Shown: in pieces, positions 29,126-39,071 of the stretch
How positions within the stretch are numbered: the first letter of the stretch is position 1
How the letters are laid out: every line of letters begins with the position of its first letter
DNA from: Dokdonella koreensis DS-123
GTDB lineage: Bacteria > Pseudomonadota > Gammaproteobacteria > Xanthomonadales > Rhodanobacteraceae
Length of the DNA: 64,000 nucleotides
Direction of reading: 5' to 3'
Assembly: GCF_001632775.1 (NCBI RefSeq)
Contig: NZ_CP015249.1
Span: 3,576,686-3,640,685 of the forward strand
The notes under the pieces: generated by a model
Databases searched by the model: none
Told to the model about the DNA's origin: nothing
The model's input: the letters and a program-made list of their open reading frames with translations, nothing else
Translations under genes and position numbers: made by a program

Positions 29126-29763
29126 GCAAGACCATCCGCATCCTGCTGGCCGACGATCACGCCGTCGTACGGATGGGGTTCCGCCTGCTGCTCGACGCCA
29201 CCGACGACCTGGCCGTGGTCGCCGAGGCCGACAGCGGCGAAGCCGCCTACCGCGCCTACCAGGACGATCCGGTCGACGTCGTCGTCATGGACATCGCGAT
29301 GACCGGCGTATCCGGCCTGGAAGCCACCAGCCGCATCCTGGCCCGTGATCCGGGCGCGCGCGTGCTGGCGCTGTCGGCCCACGAGGACCCCAGCCATGCG
29401 CGGCACATGCTCAAGATCGGCGCGCTCGGCTACCTGTGCAAGCGCAGCGCGCCCGAAGCGCTGATCGAGGCGATCCGCTCGGTCGCGGCGGGCCGGCGCT
29501 ACGTCGACGCGCAGCTGGCCCAGCGCATGGCGCTGCAAGGCGCCCAGGCCGACCAGAGCCCGGTGGAACGGCTCAGCGAGCGCGAGTACGAGGTCTTCCT
29601 GCACCTGTCGCACGGCCACTCGGTCAACCGCATCGCCGAGATGCTGAACCTCTCGCCGCGTACGGTCGGCACACACCTGTACAACATCAAGCAGAAGCTC
29701 GGCGCGTCGAACCAGGCCGAGATCGCGCTGATCGCGATGCGGCACGGCCTGGTGAGCGCCTGA
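29122..29763 (+). CDS. NarL/FixJ-type response regulator
   Basis: 213 residues with a receiver domain (1-120; phospho-Asp57 in VVMDIAM, Lys in YLCKRSAPEAL) and a LuxR-type helix-turn-helix (about 148-210; LSEREYEVFLHLSHGHSVNRI, LSPRTVGTHLYNIKQKL). It is the partner of the kinase it overlaps. NarL-family regulators bind short inverted repeats, and regulators of this type control PQQ and ethanol oxidation genes in pseudomonads (ErbR/AgmR, ExaE). The palindrome at 26718 is the obvious candidate site to test. Confidence 0.93.
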   Translation: MSKTIRILLADDHAVVRMGFRLLLDATDDLAVVAEADSGEAAYRAYQDDPVDVVVMDIAMTGVSGLEATSRILARDPGARVLALSAHEDPSHARHMLKIGALGYLCKRSAPEALIEAIRSVAAGRRYVDAQLAQRMALQGAQADQSPVERLSEREYEVFLHLSHGHSVNRIAEMLNLSPRTVGTHLYNIKQKLGASNQAEIALIAMRHGLVSA

Positions 29764-29782
29764 TCGCCGGCCGTGCCGAGGC

Positions 29783-29797
29783 GCCGGGACTCCCGGC
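29783..29797. terminator. Weak hairpin between convergent genes
   Basis: GCCGGG-ACT-CCCGGC, a six-bp stem without a T-run, in the 42-nt gap between the response-regulator gene and the end of manC. Confidence 0.25.
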
Positions 29798-29805
29798 CCG
29801 CGGCC

Positions 29806-31254
29806 TCAGACCTTGGCCGGAATCCGGCCGTAACGGTCCTCGAGACGGACGATGTCGTCCTCGCCGAAGTAGTCGCCGCACTGCACCTCGATCAGGTGGA
29901 TGTCCTGGTCGGTGGGATTCTCCAGGCGGTGCACGGTGTTCATCGGGATGTAGGTCGATTCGTTGCGCTGGAGCAGGAATTCCTTCTCGCCGACGCGGAC
30001 CTTGGCGGTGCCGTGGACCACGGTCCAGTGCTCGCTGCGGCGGTGATGCAATTGCAGCGAAAGCACGTGGCCCGGCTTGACCGTCAGCCGCTTGACCTTG
30101 CAGTCGTCGCCGTCTTCCAGGACGGTGTAGCTGCCCCAGGGACGGTGCACCGTCTTGTGGAAGGTCGCCGCGTCGTGGTTGCTGGCGCGCAGGCGGTCGA
30201 CCACCAGCTTGACCTGCTGCGCGCGCTCGCGATCGGCCACCAGCACGGCGTCGCCGGTATCGACGATGACCAGGTCGCGCACCCCGACCGCCGCCACCAT
30301 GCGGGCGTCGGACTGGATGTAGCAGTTGCTGCTCTCGACCACGATCGCGCTGCCGCGGACGCGGTTGCCGTCGGCATCGGCGGCGTCGCTCTCGCCTTCC
30401 AGCTCGCTGATCGCCTTCCAGGAGCCGATGTCGCTCCAGTCGAACTGCGCCGGCACCACGGCGACGCGCGGCGCGCGCTCCATGATCGCGTAGTCGATCG
30501 AGATGTCCGGCTGCGCGAGGAACGCCTCGCGCGAGAACTCGACCGGCGATTCGCTGCCGCTCGCACCGGTATGGCAGACGCGCACCGCCGCCAGCACGTC
30601 CGGGCAGGTCTGCTCGGCCGCGGCGATCAGCGCATCGGCGCGGAAGCAGAACATGCCCGAGTTCCACACGTACTGGCCCGAGGCCACGTAGGTCTCGGCG
30701 GTGTCGCGATTGGGCTTCTCGACGAAGGCGCCGACCTGGCGGCCTTCGCGGCCGGCGACCGCCTCGCCCATGCGGATGTAGCCGAAGCCGGTCTCCGGGT
30801 GCGTCGGGCGGATGCCGAACGTGACCAGCCAGCCGTCGGCGGCCAGCGCCGCGGCACGCTGCGCATCCGCGGCGAACGCGTCGAGGTCGCGGATCAGGTG
30901 GTCGGCCGGCAGTACCAGCAGGGTCGCGTCGGGCGCGACGTGCTCGACGGCGTGCAGCGCGGCGAGCAGCACGGCCGGTGCCGTATTGCGGCCGGCCGGC
31001 TCGAGCAGGAACGGCAGCCGGTCGAGGTCCGCCTGCGGGTGGCCGGCGTAGTCGTCGCGGGTCAGGAAGTAGTAGTCGCGGCCGGTCACCGTCAGCACCG
31101 GTGATCCGGCGGCCAGGCGCAAGGCGCGATCGAGCGTCTTGTAGAGCAGTGATTCGCCGTCGCCCATCTTCATGAACGGCTTCGGATAGGCGCTGCGCGA
31201 GACCGGCCACAGGCGCGTACCGGCACCGCCGGAAAGGATCACGGGGACTAGCAT
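29806..31254 (-). CDS. manC: Mannose-1-phosphate guanylyltransferase / mannose-6-phosphate isomerase
   Basis: A 482-residue bifunctional enzyme (xanB/algA type). The N-terminal nucleotidyltransferase domain has LSGGAGTRLWPVSR (residues 7-20), EPAGRNTAPA and FVEKP. The C-terminal type II phosphomannose isomerase cupin (about 360-480) has RPWGSY, LQLHHRRSEHW and IPMNTVHRLEN. It makes GDP-mannose for LPS or exopolysaccharide. ATG 31254 has GAAGGAG upstream. It lies 14 nt after rmlD in one operon. The phosphomannomutase partner (manB/xanA) is not in the window. Confidence 0.95.
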   Translation of the reverse strand: MLVPVILSGGAGTRLWPVSRSAYPKPFMKMGDGESLLYKTLDRALRLAAGSPVLTVTGRDYYFLTRDDYAGHPQADLDRLPFLLEPAGRNTAPAVLLAALHAVEHVAPDATLLVLPADHLIRDLDAFAADAQRAAALAADGWLVTFGIRPTHPETGFGYIRMGEAVAGREGRQVGAFVEKPNRDTAETYVASGQYVWNSGMFCFRADALIAAAEQTCPDVLAAVRVCHTGASGSESPVEFSREAFLAQPDISIDYAIMERAPRVAVVPAQFDWSDIGSWKAISELEGESDAADADGNRVRGSAIVVESSNCYIQSDARMVAAVGVRDLVIVDTGDAVLVADRERAQQVKLVVDRLRASNHDAATFHKTVHRPWGSYTVLEDGDDCKVKRLTVKPGHVLSLQLHHRRSEHWTVVHGTAKVRVGEKEFLLQRNESTYIPMNTVHRLENPTDQDIHLIEVQCGDYFGEDDIVRLEDRYGRIPAKV

Positions 31255-31268
31255 CGAGAGAGACTCCT

Positions 31269-32201
31269 TCAGGCGGAGCGGGCGGCGGCGAGCGCCTCGA
31301 CGACCTCGCGCAGGCCCTGCTCCCAAGCCGGCAAGTGTAACCCGAACCGGGTTTGCAGCCGTTCACAGTCCAGGACCGACCAGGCCGGCCGCTGCGCCGG
31401 GGTCGGATAGTCGGCACTGGCGATCGGGACCACCCGCGGTCGGCGCGGCAGCAGGCCGGCCGCGTGGGCCCGCTCGAAGATCGCCTGGGCGAAGTCGAAC
31501 CAGCTGCAGGCGCCGGCCGCCGTCAGGTGGTAGACCCCCTGGGCCGCCCCGCGCTCGCCGGCCGGCAGGTGCCGCCAGCGCGCCAGCAGCGCCGCCGTGG
31601 TCCCGGCGATCAGGCCAGCCGGTGTCGGCGAGCCGACCTGGTCGGCGACGATGCGCAGCTCCTCGCGCTCCCCGGCCAGGCGCAGCATCGTGCGCAGGAA
31701 ATTGTGCCCGTGCGCGGCGTAGACCCAGGCGGTGCGCAGGATCAGCTGCTCGGCGCCGCTGGCCTGCAGCGCCTGCTCGCCGGCCTGCTTGCTGCGGCCG
31801 TAGGCGCCGAGCGGCGCCACCGGATCGTCCTCGCGATAGGGGCGGTCGCCGCGCCCGTCGAAGACGTAGTCGGTCGAGTAGTGCACCACCGCGGCGCCGT
31901 GCGACGCGGCCCAGGCACCGATCTCGCCGACCGCACGGTGGTTGATGCGGTCGGCCCGGTCGGGCTCGCTTTCGGCCCGGTCCACCGCGGTGTAGGCGGC
32001 CGCATTGACGATGACGGTCGCAGCCGCCGCGTCGAGCGCCAGCGCCAGGCCGGCCGGGTCGCCGAGATCGGCCGCCAGCGCCACGCCGCCGCCATCGAGG
32101 CGGCCGTCGCGGGTCGCGCAGATCACCTCGCCGAGACCGGCCAGCGGCCGCTGCAGCGACCGGCCGACCTGCCCGTTCGCGCCGAGCAGGAGGATTCTCA
32201 C
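31269..32201 (-). CDS. rmlD: dTDP-4-dehydrorhamnose reductase
   Basis: 310 residues of the short-chain dehydrogenase family. It has the N-terminal Rossmann motif GANGQVG (7-13), the YSTDYVFDG segment (about 104-112) and catalytic YGRSKQAGE (about 129-137). It reduces dTDP-4-keto-L-rhamnose to dTDP-L-rhamnose with NADPH. GTG 32201 is used because it overlaps the rmlC stop (GTGA) and starts right at the Rossmann strand. Operon order here is rmlA-rmlC-rmlD-manC. Confidence 0.95.
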   Translation of the reverse strand: MRILLLGANGQVGRSLQRPLAGLGEVICATRDGRLDGGGVALAADLGDPAGLALALDAAAATVIVNAAAYTAVDRAESEPDRADRINHRAVGEIGAWAASHGAAVVHYSTDYVFDGRGDRPYREDDPVAPLGAYGRSKQAGEQALQASGAEQLILRTAWVYAAHGHNFLRTMLRLAGEREELRIVADQVGSPTPAGLIAGTTAALLARWRHLPAGERGAAQGVYHLTAAGACSWFDFAQAIFERAHAAGLLPRRPRVVPIASADYPTPAQRPAWSVLDCERLQTRFGLHLPAWEQGLREVVEALAAARSA

Positions 32202-32755
32202 GCGCGGTAGACCGGCAGCCGCGCGGGCGGCACGTCGGCCAGGAACGGCGCCTTCGTGTCCTTGTCCGACAGCAGCGGCTCGGCGAGTGGCCAGTCCACG
32301 GCGATGTCCGCATCGTTCCAGCGGATCGCCGCGTCGCCGGCGCGGTCGTACAGTGCGGTGCACTGGTAGACGAAGGTGGCGTGCTCGGACAGCACCGCGA
32401 AGCCGTGCGCGAAGCCCTCCGGTATCCAGAAATGCCGGTGGTTGTCGGACGAGAGGATCGCCGCCGCCCAGCGCCCGAACGTCGGCGAGCCGACGCGGAT
32501 GTCGACCGCGACGTCGTAGACCTCGCCGTCGATCACGCTGACCAGCTTGCCCTGCGGGTGGGGCCACTGGTAGTGCAGCCCGCGCAGCACGCCGCGCGCC
32601 GACCGCGAGACGTTCGTCTGCACGAAGCTCAGGTCGAGGCCCGCCTCGGCGAACCGCTGCGCATTGAAGCTCTCGTAGAAATAGCCGCGCGCATCGCCGT
32701 GGACGGCCGGCTCGATGACGAGGCACTCGGGCAGCGCGCTGCGGATCAGCTTCAT
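32198..32755 (-). CDS. rmlC: dTDP-4-dehydrorhamnose 3,5-epimerase
   Basis: A 185-residue cupin enzyme. Key segments are GYFYESFN (24-31), FVQTNVSRS (about 43-51), RGLHYQWP with the catalytic His (about 58-65), [16 protein letters not shown] and the catalytic Tyr region [13 protein letters not shown]. It epimerises dTDP-4-keto-6-deoxyglucose at C3 and C5. It overlaps rmlA and rmlD by 4 nt at each end. Confidence 0.96.
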   Translation of the reverse strand: MKLIRSALPECLVIEPAVHGDARGYFYESFNAQRFAEAGLDLSFVQTNVSRSARGVLRGLHYQWPHPQGKLVSVIDGEVYDVAVDIRVGSPTFGRWAAAILSSDNHRHFWIPEGFAHGFAVLSEHATFVYQCTALYDRAGDAAIRWNDADIAVDWPLAEPLLSDKDTKAPFLADVPPARLPVYRA

Positions 32756-33642
32756 GGCTGGCGTCCCTGGCGCGCCAGCTGCTGCAGGTAGAGGCCGTAG
32801 CTGTTCTTGGCCAGCGGATTGGCCAGCGCCAGCAGCTGCTCGGCGTTGATCCAGCCGCTCAGGAACGCGATCTCCTCCGGGCAGCACACCTTCAAGCCCT
32901 GGCGCTTCTCGATCGTCTCGATGTACGTGGACGCCTCGATCAGCGACTCGTGCGTGCCGGTGTCGAGCCAGGCGTAGCCGCGCCCCATGCGCTCGAGCAT
33001 CAGCGTGCCGTCCTGCAGGTAGCGGCGGTTGAGGTCGGTGATCTCCAGCTCGCCGCGCAGCGAGGGCTTGAGCTCGGCGGCGTAGTCGGCGGCGCGGCCG
33101 TCGTAGAAGTAGAGCCCGGTGACGGCCCAGTTCGACTTGGGATGGACCGGCTTCTCGTCCAGGCCGACCACGCGGCCGTCGCCGTTGAATTCCGCGACGC
33201 CGTAGCGTTCCGGGTCGCGGACCCAGTAGCCGAACACGGTCGCGCCCAGGGTGCGGTTGTCGGCCTGGCGCAGCAGGTCGGTCAGGCCGTGGCCGTAGAA
33301 GATGTTGTCGCCCAGGACCAGGCAGCTCGGCTCGTCGCCGACGAAATCCCGACCGATGATGTAGGCCTGGGCCAGGCCGTCCGGCGACGGCTGCACCGCA
33401 TAGCGGATGGCGATGCCCCATTGCGAGCCGTCGCCGAGCAGGTGCTGGAACAGCGCCTGCTCGTGCGGGGTGTTGATGATCAGCACGTCGCGGATGCCCG
33501 CCAGCATCAGCGTGCTCAGCGGGTAGTAGATCATCGGCTTGTCGTAGACCGGCAGCAGCTGCTTGCTGACCGCCTGGGTCAACGGATAGAGCCGGGTGCC
33601 GGACCCGCCGGCGAGAATGATGCCGCGTCGCGCTGTCACCAC
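32752..33642 (-). CDS. rmlA: Glucose-1-phosphate thymidylyltransferase
   Basis: 296 residues. [16 protein letters not shown] (7-22), [17 protein letters not shown] and [11 protein letters not shown] identify RmlA, which makes dTDP-glucose from glucose-1-phosphate and dTTP. No ATG is available; GTG 33642, with GAGG upstream, is used and GTG 33639 is equivalent. It is the first gene of the operon in this window. rmlB, which normally precedes rmlA, is absent: msbA lies directly upstream. Confidence 0.95.
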   Translation of the reverse strand: MVTARRGIILAGGSGTRLYPLTQAVSKQLLPVYDKPMIYYPLSTLMLAGIRDVLIINTPHEQALFQHLLGDGSQWGIAIRYAVQPSPDGLAQAYIIGRDFVGDEPSCLVLGDNIFYGHGLTDLLRQADNRTLGATVFGYWVRDPERYGVAEFNGDGRVVGLDEKPVHPKSNWAVTGLYFYDGRAADYAAELKPSLRGELEITDLNRRYLQDGTLMLERMGRGYAWLDTGTHESLIEASTYIETIEKRQGLKVCCPEEIAFLSGWINAEQLLALANPLAKNSYGLYLQQLARQGRQP

Positions 33643-33672
33643 AAGGCCTCGGATCGTCTTCAGGGGCCGCGT

Positions 33673-33678
33673 ATTGTA
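33673..33678 (-). promoter_or_regulatory. Candidate -10 box of the rml operon
   Basis: TACAAT on the minus strand, 31 nt before the rmlA GTG, in the 67-nt gap after msbA. No convincing -35 is present. A GC-rich inverted repeat (GGGCCG/CGGCCC) at 33679-33695 just upstream could terminate msbA transcription. Confidence 0.35.
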
Positions 33679-33709
33679 GGGCCGCCGGCGCGGCCCTGCT
33701 CGCCGCCGG

Positions 33710-35485
33710 TCAGGACGCCGCAGACGCCTCGCGGAACTGCATCCGGTGCAGCGCCGCGTAGTAGCCGCCGCCGGCGATCAGCTCGGCGTGCCGGCCCTGC
33801 TCGACGATACGGCCCTCGTCGAGCACGACGATGGCATCGGCGCGCTCGATCGTGGACAGGCGGTGGGCGACGACCAGCACCGTACGGTCGCGCATCAGCC
33901 GTTCCAGCGCGCCCTGGATCAGCCGCTCCGACTCGGTGTCGAGCGCGCTGGTCGCCTCGTCGAGGATCAGGATCGGCGCGTCCTTGAGCAGGGCACGGGC
34001 GATCGCGATGCGCTGGCGCTGGCCGCCCGACAGCAGCGAGCCGCCTTCGCCGATCCGCGCGTCCAGCCCGCCCGGCAGCTGGCGGATGAAGCCCATCGCG
34101 TTGGCCGCCTCGGCCGCCGCGGTGATCGCCTCGATCGAGGCCTCGCCGAGCGAACCGTAGGCGATGTTGCGCGCGACGGTATCGTCGAACAGCACCACCT
34201 GCTGGCTGACCAGGGCGATCTGCCGGCGCAGGCTTTCGAGCGTGTACTCGGCCAGCGGGCGGCCGTCGAGCAGGATCGTCCCGCCCTGGGCGTCGTGGAA
34301 GCGCGGCAACAGGCCGACCAGGCTCGACTTGCCGCTGCCGGAGCGTCCGACCAGGGCGGTCACGCTGCCGGCCGGGCAGACCAGGTCGATGCCGCGCAGC
34401 GCCGGCGTCGCCGCCTCGGGGTAGGTGAAATCGACCGCACGGAACTCGATCGCACCACGCGCCCGCTCGCAGCGGAACGTGCCGGTGTCGTGCTCCTCCT
34501 CGGCGTCGATCACCGAGAACAGGTCGCGAGCGGCGGCGACGCCACGCTGGATGTTCGCCTGCACCGTGGTCAGGCGCTTGAGCGACGGCAGCAGGATCAG
34601 CATCGCCGTGATCAGCGACATGAACGTACCGGGGCTCATCGACGCCAGCATCGTCGGCCGCGTCGCCAGGTAGATGACCAGCGCCAGGGCGATCGCGGCC
34701 ATCAGCTGCACGATCGAGGTCGCCAGCGCATTGGTCGAGGCGACCTTCAGCGCCAGCCGGCGGATGCCGCCGTTGATCTTGCCGAAGCGGTCCTCCTCGT
34801 AGGTCTGGCCGCCGTAGACGCGCACCTCGCGATGGCCGGACACGACCTCGTCGACGATACCCGCCACCGATCCGACCGAATCCTGGATGCGGTTGTTGAT
34901 GCGGCGGTAGCGCCGGCCGACCACCGACACCACCAGCGCGATGACCGGCGCCAGCACGAACAGCGCCAGCGTCAGCCGTACGCTGTGATAGAGCATCACG
35001 GCGATCTGGCCGATCACCATCAGGCCGTCCAGCACGACCACCTTGAGCGCATCGGTGCTGGCGTTGGCGACCTGCTCGGCGGTGTAGGTCGCCCGCGAGA
35101 TCAGCTTGCCCGACGCCTCGCGGCCGAACCAGGCCGCCGGCAGGCGCAGGTACTTGCGGAACAGCTCGCCGCGCAGCGTCATCACCACCGAGCGGCCGAC
35201 GCGGGCGATGCCGTAGTCCGCGATGAACACCGCGACGCCGCGGACCAGGAACAGGCCGACGATGAAGAACGGCATCCAGAAGATCGTCGCCGCGTTCTTG
35301 GCGACGAACAGGTCATCCAGCATCGGCTTGATGACGAACGTGAACGCGGCGCCGCATGCCGCGTCGAAGATCATGCCGATCAGCGCGAGCGTGCCGATCG
35401 GCCAGTACCGTGCCGAATAGCCGAGCAGCCGGCGATAGACGCGCCAGGGCGATGCGCCGGGGTCGGAAGGGTCCGGCCGGCTCAC
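33710..35485 (-). CDS. msbA: Lipid A export ABC transporter MsbA
   Basis: A 591-residue half-transporter: six membrane helices (about 20-320) and a C-terminal ATPase with Walker [10 protein letters not shown] (about 385-393), signature [16 protein letters not shown], Walker [13 protein letters not shown] and the switch His in VVAHRLST. MsbA flips lipid A-core across the inner membrane. Its ATG overlaps the exbD stop by 4 nt, so it is in the comEC-exbB-exbD-msbA line common in Lysobacterales. The usual next gene, lpxK, is not present. Confidence 0.95.
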   Translation of the reverse strand: MSRPDPSDPGASPWRVYRRLLGYSARYWPIGTLALIGMIFDAACGAAFTFVIKPMLDDLFVAKNAATIFWMPFFIVGLFLVRGVAVFIADYGIARVGRSVVMTLRGELFRKYLRLPAAWFGREASGKLISRATYTAEQVANASTDALKVVVLDGLMVIGQIAVMLYHSVRLTLALFVLAPVIALVVSVVGRRYRRINNRIQDSVGSVAGIVDEVVSGHREVRVYGGQTYEEDRFGKINGGIRRLALKVASTNALATSIVQLMAAIALALVIYLATRPTMLASMSPGTFMSLITAMLILLPSLKRLTTVQANIQRGVAAARDLFSVIDAEEEHDTGTFRCERARGAIEFRAVDFTYPEAATPALRGIDLVCPAGSVTALVGRSGSGKSSLVGLLPRFHDAQGGTILLDGRPLAEYTLESLRRQIALVSQQVVLFDDTVARNIAYGSLGEASIEAITAAAEAANAMGFIRQLPGGLDARIGEGGSLLSGGQRQRIAIARALLKDAPILILDEATSALDTESERLIQGALERLMRDRTVLVVAHRLSTIERADAIVVLDEGRIVEQGRHAELIAGGGYYAALHRMQFREASAAS

Positions 35486-35916
35486 GGCGTGTCGGGCCGC
35501 TCGGCCGGCGTGGTCGCGATGCTCAGGCGCGTGAAGCCCAGCGAGCCGAGCGCGTCCATCGCGGTGACGACCGCCTGGTGCGGCGTCTGCGCGTCGGCGC
35601 GCAGCGCCACCGGGCGCTGGCGGTCATCGCCGGCACTGCGGGCGATCGCTTCCTTGAGCGTGTCGAGCCCGGAGTTGAGCACCTCGTTGTTGTCGAGGTA
35701 GTAGCGTCCCTCGCGATCGATCACGATCAGCAGCGGGGCCTGGTCGTCCTGCTGCCGGTCGGACGAAGCCGCTTCCGGCAGCGTCACCTTCATGCGCGAA
35801 TGCTCGACGAAGGTCGTGGAGAGCACGAAGAACATCAGCAACGTCAGCATGACGTCGATCAGCGGAATGACGCTGATCTCGAAATCGTCGTCGCGACGGC
35901 CCGAAGCGATGCGCAT
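35482..35916 (-). CDS. exbD: ExbD/TolR-family biopolymer transport protein
   Basis: A 144-residue protein with one membrane helix (about 20-40) containing the essential Asp in ISVIPLIDVMLTLLMFF, then a periplasmic TolR/ExbD domain. With ExbB it forms a proton-driven motor. The position between exbB and msbA, without tonB, is the xanthomonad ExbBD2-type arrangement associated with the envelope rather than with iron uptake (context inference). Confidence 0.9.
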   Translation of the reverse strand: MRIASGRRDDDFEISVIPLIDVMLTLLMFFVLSTTFVEHSRMKVTLPEAASSDRQQDDQAPLLIVIDREGRYYLDNNEVLNSGLDTLKEAIARSAGDDRQRPVALRADAQTPHQAVVTAMDALGSLGFTRLSIATTPAERPDTP

Positions 35917-35925
35917 GGCGGCCGC

Positions 35926-36561
35926 TCAGCCCGCCGCCCGCACGGCGACCGGCGGCTCGCTCTGTGCGCCGAGCTCGTCGACCAGGGCGATCACCTGCTT
36001 CTCCATGTCGATGGTCAGGTCGTTGACCTTGCCGCGGAAGTAGCGATGGAAGATGTAGGCGGGAATCGCGACCAGCAGGCCGGCCGCCGTGCAGATCAGC
36101 GCCTCGCCGATGCCGCCGGCCATCTTCATCGGGTCGCCCACGCCGCTGACCATCACCGCGAAGAACATGCGGATCATGCCGATCACGGTGCCGAGCAGGC
36201 CCAGCAGCGGACCGATCAGGGCGATCGTGCCGAGCGTGTTGAGGAAGCGCTCCAGCTGGTGGACGACGTGGCGGCCGGCATCCTCGACGCGTTCCTTGAT
36301 GACCTCGCGCGAGCGGTAGCGCACCGACAGCGCCGCAGCCAGCAGCTCGCCGAGCGGCGAACTGGCGGCCAGCTCGCGCACGTGCTCCGGGTCGAGCCGG
36401 CGGGTCCGCGCCCACTCGCGCACCTGGTCGCCCAGTTCCGGCGGCGCGACGACCTTCCGGCGCAGGCTCCAGAACCGTTCGAGCACGATCGCCAGCGCAA
36501 CGGCCGAACACACCAGGATGGGCACCATCGCCCACCCTCCCGCCACCAGGATTTCCAGCAC
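35926..36561 (-). CDS. exbB: ExbB/TolQ-family (MotA-like) proton channel protein
   Basis: 211 residues with three membrane helices (about 5-25, 105-128, 145-170). The family core LGTIALIGPLLGLLGTVIGMI and the second segment ICTAAGLLVAIPAYIFHRYF are intact. GTG 36561 is preferred over upstream TTG codons: AAGGTGG precedes it at good spacing and the start aligns with related ExbB proteins (xLExLVxAGGW). exbD begins 9 nt after its stop. Confidence 0.9.
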   Translation of the reverse strand: MLEILVAGGWAMVPILVCSAVALAIVLERFWSLRRKVVAPPELGDQVREWARTRRLDPEHVRELAASSPLGELLAAALSVRYRSREVIKERVEDAGRHVVHQLERFLNTLGTIALIGPLLGLLGTVIGMIRMFFAVMVSGVGDPMKMAGGIGEALICTAAGLLVAIPAYIFHRYFRGKVNDLTIDMEKQVIALVDELGAQSEPPVAVRAAG

Positions 36562-36701
36562 GAGCCCACCTTCTAGCAACCGCAACGACCGGCCGCATCA
36601 TAGCAGCGCCGCACGCCCGATCCGTGCGCCCGTTCGCCAAGACGCGGGTGAAAGAGCGCCGTGTGGCCAGTTGCCGCGGACGGCCGCCCCGCCTCGCGGG
36701 G

Positions 36702-39053
36702 CTATTCGCGCCAGTAGCGCCGCCGGTGCTCGCGCTCCCGGCGCACGATCCGGGGCGGGGCATCCGCCGGAAACGCGATGCGCACCGCGCCGGCATCCGC
36801 GCTGTTGATCAATGGCACGTCCCGGGTTCGATAGCGCTCGACCACGCGCGGGTGTGGGTGCCCGAACCGGCTGCGCCAAGCCGCGGAAACCACGCCCAGG
36901 ACAGGACTCAACGCTCCGATGAAACCCGGGCTGGACGAGGTCCGGCTGCCGTGGTGCGGCACCACCAGCACCAGCGGCGCCCCGGCTCCCGCCGCCGCCG
37001 CGATCGCCGGCTCAACACGGCGGCCGACATCCCCGGTCAGCAGCAGGCGGCCGCCGGCGTGCTCGACCAGGACGACGCAGGAGCGGTCGTTGCCCCGCGC
37101 CGTCGATGCCGGCGGAGGATGCAGGACGCGGAAGTCGACACCGTCCCACGTCCATCGCTGGCCGGCGACGCAGGCCGCGAGCCCGAGCGGGCTGGTGTCC
37201 GACTCGCCGCCGGATCGCGCCGCCTTCGGGAACGCGCGCAGGATCGCGGGCGCGCCGCCGCCGTGGTCATTGTCGTTGTGGCTGACGATCAGGTGGTCGA
37301 GCGCGCCGATGCCGGCCGCACGCATCGCCGGCAGCACGGCCACCTCGCCCAGGTCGAATTCCGACGGGTAGCGCGCACCGGCGTCGTAGAGCAGCACGTG
37401 CCGGTGCGTGCGGACGATGACCGCCAGGCCCTGGCCGACGTCGACCATCGTCGCCTCGAACGCCCCGGGCTCCGGCCGGTCGGCCGGCGGTACGGCCAGC
37501 GGCAGGAACAGCAGCAGGCCCAGTGGCCGCAGCGGTATCCCGCGCGGCAGGAACAGCCAGGCCGCACCGAGCGTCGCCAGGACCAGCGCCCAGGGAGCGA
37601 CCTCCGGCAGATACCAGCGCGCGCCCGGCCAGGTCGCCATCTGTTCCCACAGCCACCATTGCGCGTGCACCAGCCACCCGGCCACGACGAACAGCGGCCC
37701 GGCCAGCCCCGGCAGCAGGAGCTGCAGCAAGGTGGCGAGCAGGGTCAGCGGCACGATGGCCAGGCTGACGAACGGTATCGCGATCAGGTTCGACAGCGCC
37801 CCGACCAGCGAGGCCTCGCCGAAGAACCAAGCCGTCAGCGGCAGCAGCGCGATCGTCATGACCCATTGCCCGACACCGAGCTCCCGCACGAAGCCCAAGG
37901 CGCCCCGTTCGCGCTGCAGGCTCAGCATCAGGAAGGCCACGCCGACGAACGACAGCCAGAACCCCGGCGCCAGCACCGCCAGCGGATCGAACAGCAGCAC
38001 CGCCACCAAGGCCAGTGCCAGCGACTGCGGGCCACTGCCGGCACGCCGCCCCAGGCGCGCCAGCGCCACCACGGCGATCATCAGCACGGTCCGCACCGTC
38101 GGCAGGCTGTTGCCGGCCAGCAGGCCGTAGCCGACGGCCGTCGCCAGCGCCGCGGGCGCCATCGCCAGCGGTGCCGGCAGCCGCAACGCCAGGGACGGCA
38201 ACGCCCACCAGAGCGCACGCACCAGCCAGGCGCCGAAGAGCGCCGCGACGCCGACATGGAAACCGGAGATCGAGATCAGATGGGGCACGCCGTTGGCGCG
38301 CGCGACCTCCCAGTCGAGCGGTTCCAGGCCGCGTGTGTCGCCGACGGCAAAGGCACGCAGCAGGCGCGTCGCGTGCACATCGCCGACGTGGCCCACGATC
38401 GCGGTGGAGAGGCCGTCCCGCACGCGGTCCACGCAGTGTCGTTGCGTCCCGATGCGTTGCCGGGCGGCCCCGTCGCGGACATAGCCCACCGCGACGATGC
38501 CGCGCTCCAGCGCATGACGCTCGGAATCGAAACCGCCCGGATTGGCCAGCCCGCGCGGGCGCTTCAGGCGCACCGTCATCCGCCACCGCTCGCAGGCCGC
38601 CAGATCGGCCGGTGCCGGGCCGTACCACGAAAGCCGGATCCTGCCGCGCAGCGCCACCGGCGCCCCATCCAGCAGCGCCTGCTCCGCCCGCAGCGAGAAG
38701 CGCGTCGCGTCCGCACGCATGACCGGAAGCTCGTCGACCACCCCGACGACCTCGAAGTCACGTCCCTCCAGGTCGCGCGGCAACCGCGCCTGCAGGGCCG
38801 CATCGGCGCGCCACACGCACCAGGCGAAACCCAGTGCGAAGATCGCCAGCCCGCGCAGCCGGGGCCAGCGCCAGCCGGCACCGAGCGCCGCGAACGCCAG
38901 CACGGCTGTCCACGCCGGCGACGGCAACGACGGCAGGCCCTGTACCGCCAGGACACCGCCGAGCAACGCCAGTGCGATCACCGACACCGGCGGGACCGCG
39001 CGATCGCGTCCGTAGCTGTCGCAGGTCCTCGAAGTGTCGCTCGCCGCATCCAT
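36702..39053 (-). CDS. comEC: ComEC/Rec2 DNA-uptake channel
   Basis: 783 residues: N-terminal helices and an OB-like DUF4131 region (about 20-190), the ComEC competence domain with many helices (about 225-500; HLISISGFHVG) and a C-terminal metallo-beta-lactamase domain (about 530-770) with SHNDNDHGGG. It forms the inner-membrane channel for single-stranded DNA in natural transformation. It starts 18 nt after lolD, the common lysobacterial arrangement. All domains are complete, so competence is possible if pilus genes exist elsewhere. Confidence 0.95.
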   Translation of the reverse strand: MDAASDTSRTCDSYGRDRAVPPVSVIALALLGGVLAVQGLPSLPSPAWTAVLAFAALGAGWRWPRLRGLAIFALGFAWCVWRADAALQARLPRDLEGRDFEVVGVVDELPVMRADATRFSLRAEQALLDGAPVALRGRIRLSWYGPAPADLAACERWRMTVRLKRPRGLANPGGFDSERHALERGIVAVGYVRDGAARQRIGTQRHCVDRVRDGLSTAIVGHVGDVHATRLLRAFAVGDTRGLEPLDWEVARANGVPHLISISGFHVGVAALFGAWLVRALWWALPSLALRLPAPLAMAPAALATAVGYGLLAGNSLPTVRTVLMIAVVALARLGRRAGSGPQSLALALVAVLLFDPLAVLAPGFWLSFVGVAFLMLSLQRERGALGFVRELGVGQWVMTIALLPLTAWFFGEASLVGALSNLIAIPFVSLAIVPLTLLATLLQLLLPGLAGPLFVVAGWLVHAQWWLWEQMATWPGARWYLPEVAPWALVLATLGAAWLFLPRGIPLRPLGLLLFLPLAVPPADRPEPGAFEATMVDVGQGLAVIVRTHRHVLLYDAGARYPSEFDLGEVAVLPAMRAAGIGALDHLIVSHNDNDHGGGAPAILRAFPKAARSGGESDTSPLGLAACVAGQRWTWDGVDFRVLHPPPASTARGNDRSCVVLVEHAGGRLLLTGDVGRRVEPAIAAAAGAGAPLVLVVPHHGSRTSSSPGFIGALSPVLGVVSAAWRSRFGHPHPRVVERYRTRDVPLINSADAGAVRIAFPADAPPRIVRREREHRRRYWRE

Positions 39054-39071
39054 GGCTGGTTCCCGCGTCCC

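Noticed and set aside
29122-29763. LuxR-type quorum-sensing regulator
   Set aside because: It has a phospho-receiver domain, not an autoinducer domain, and is coupled to a histidine kinase.
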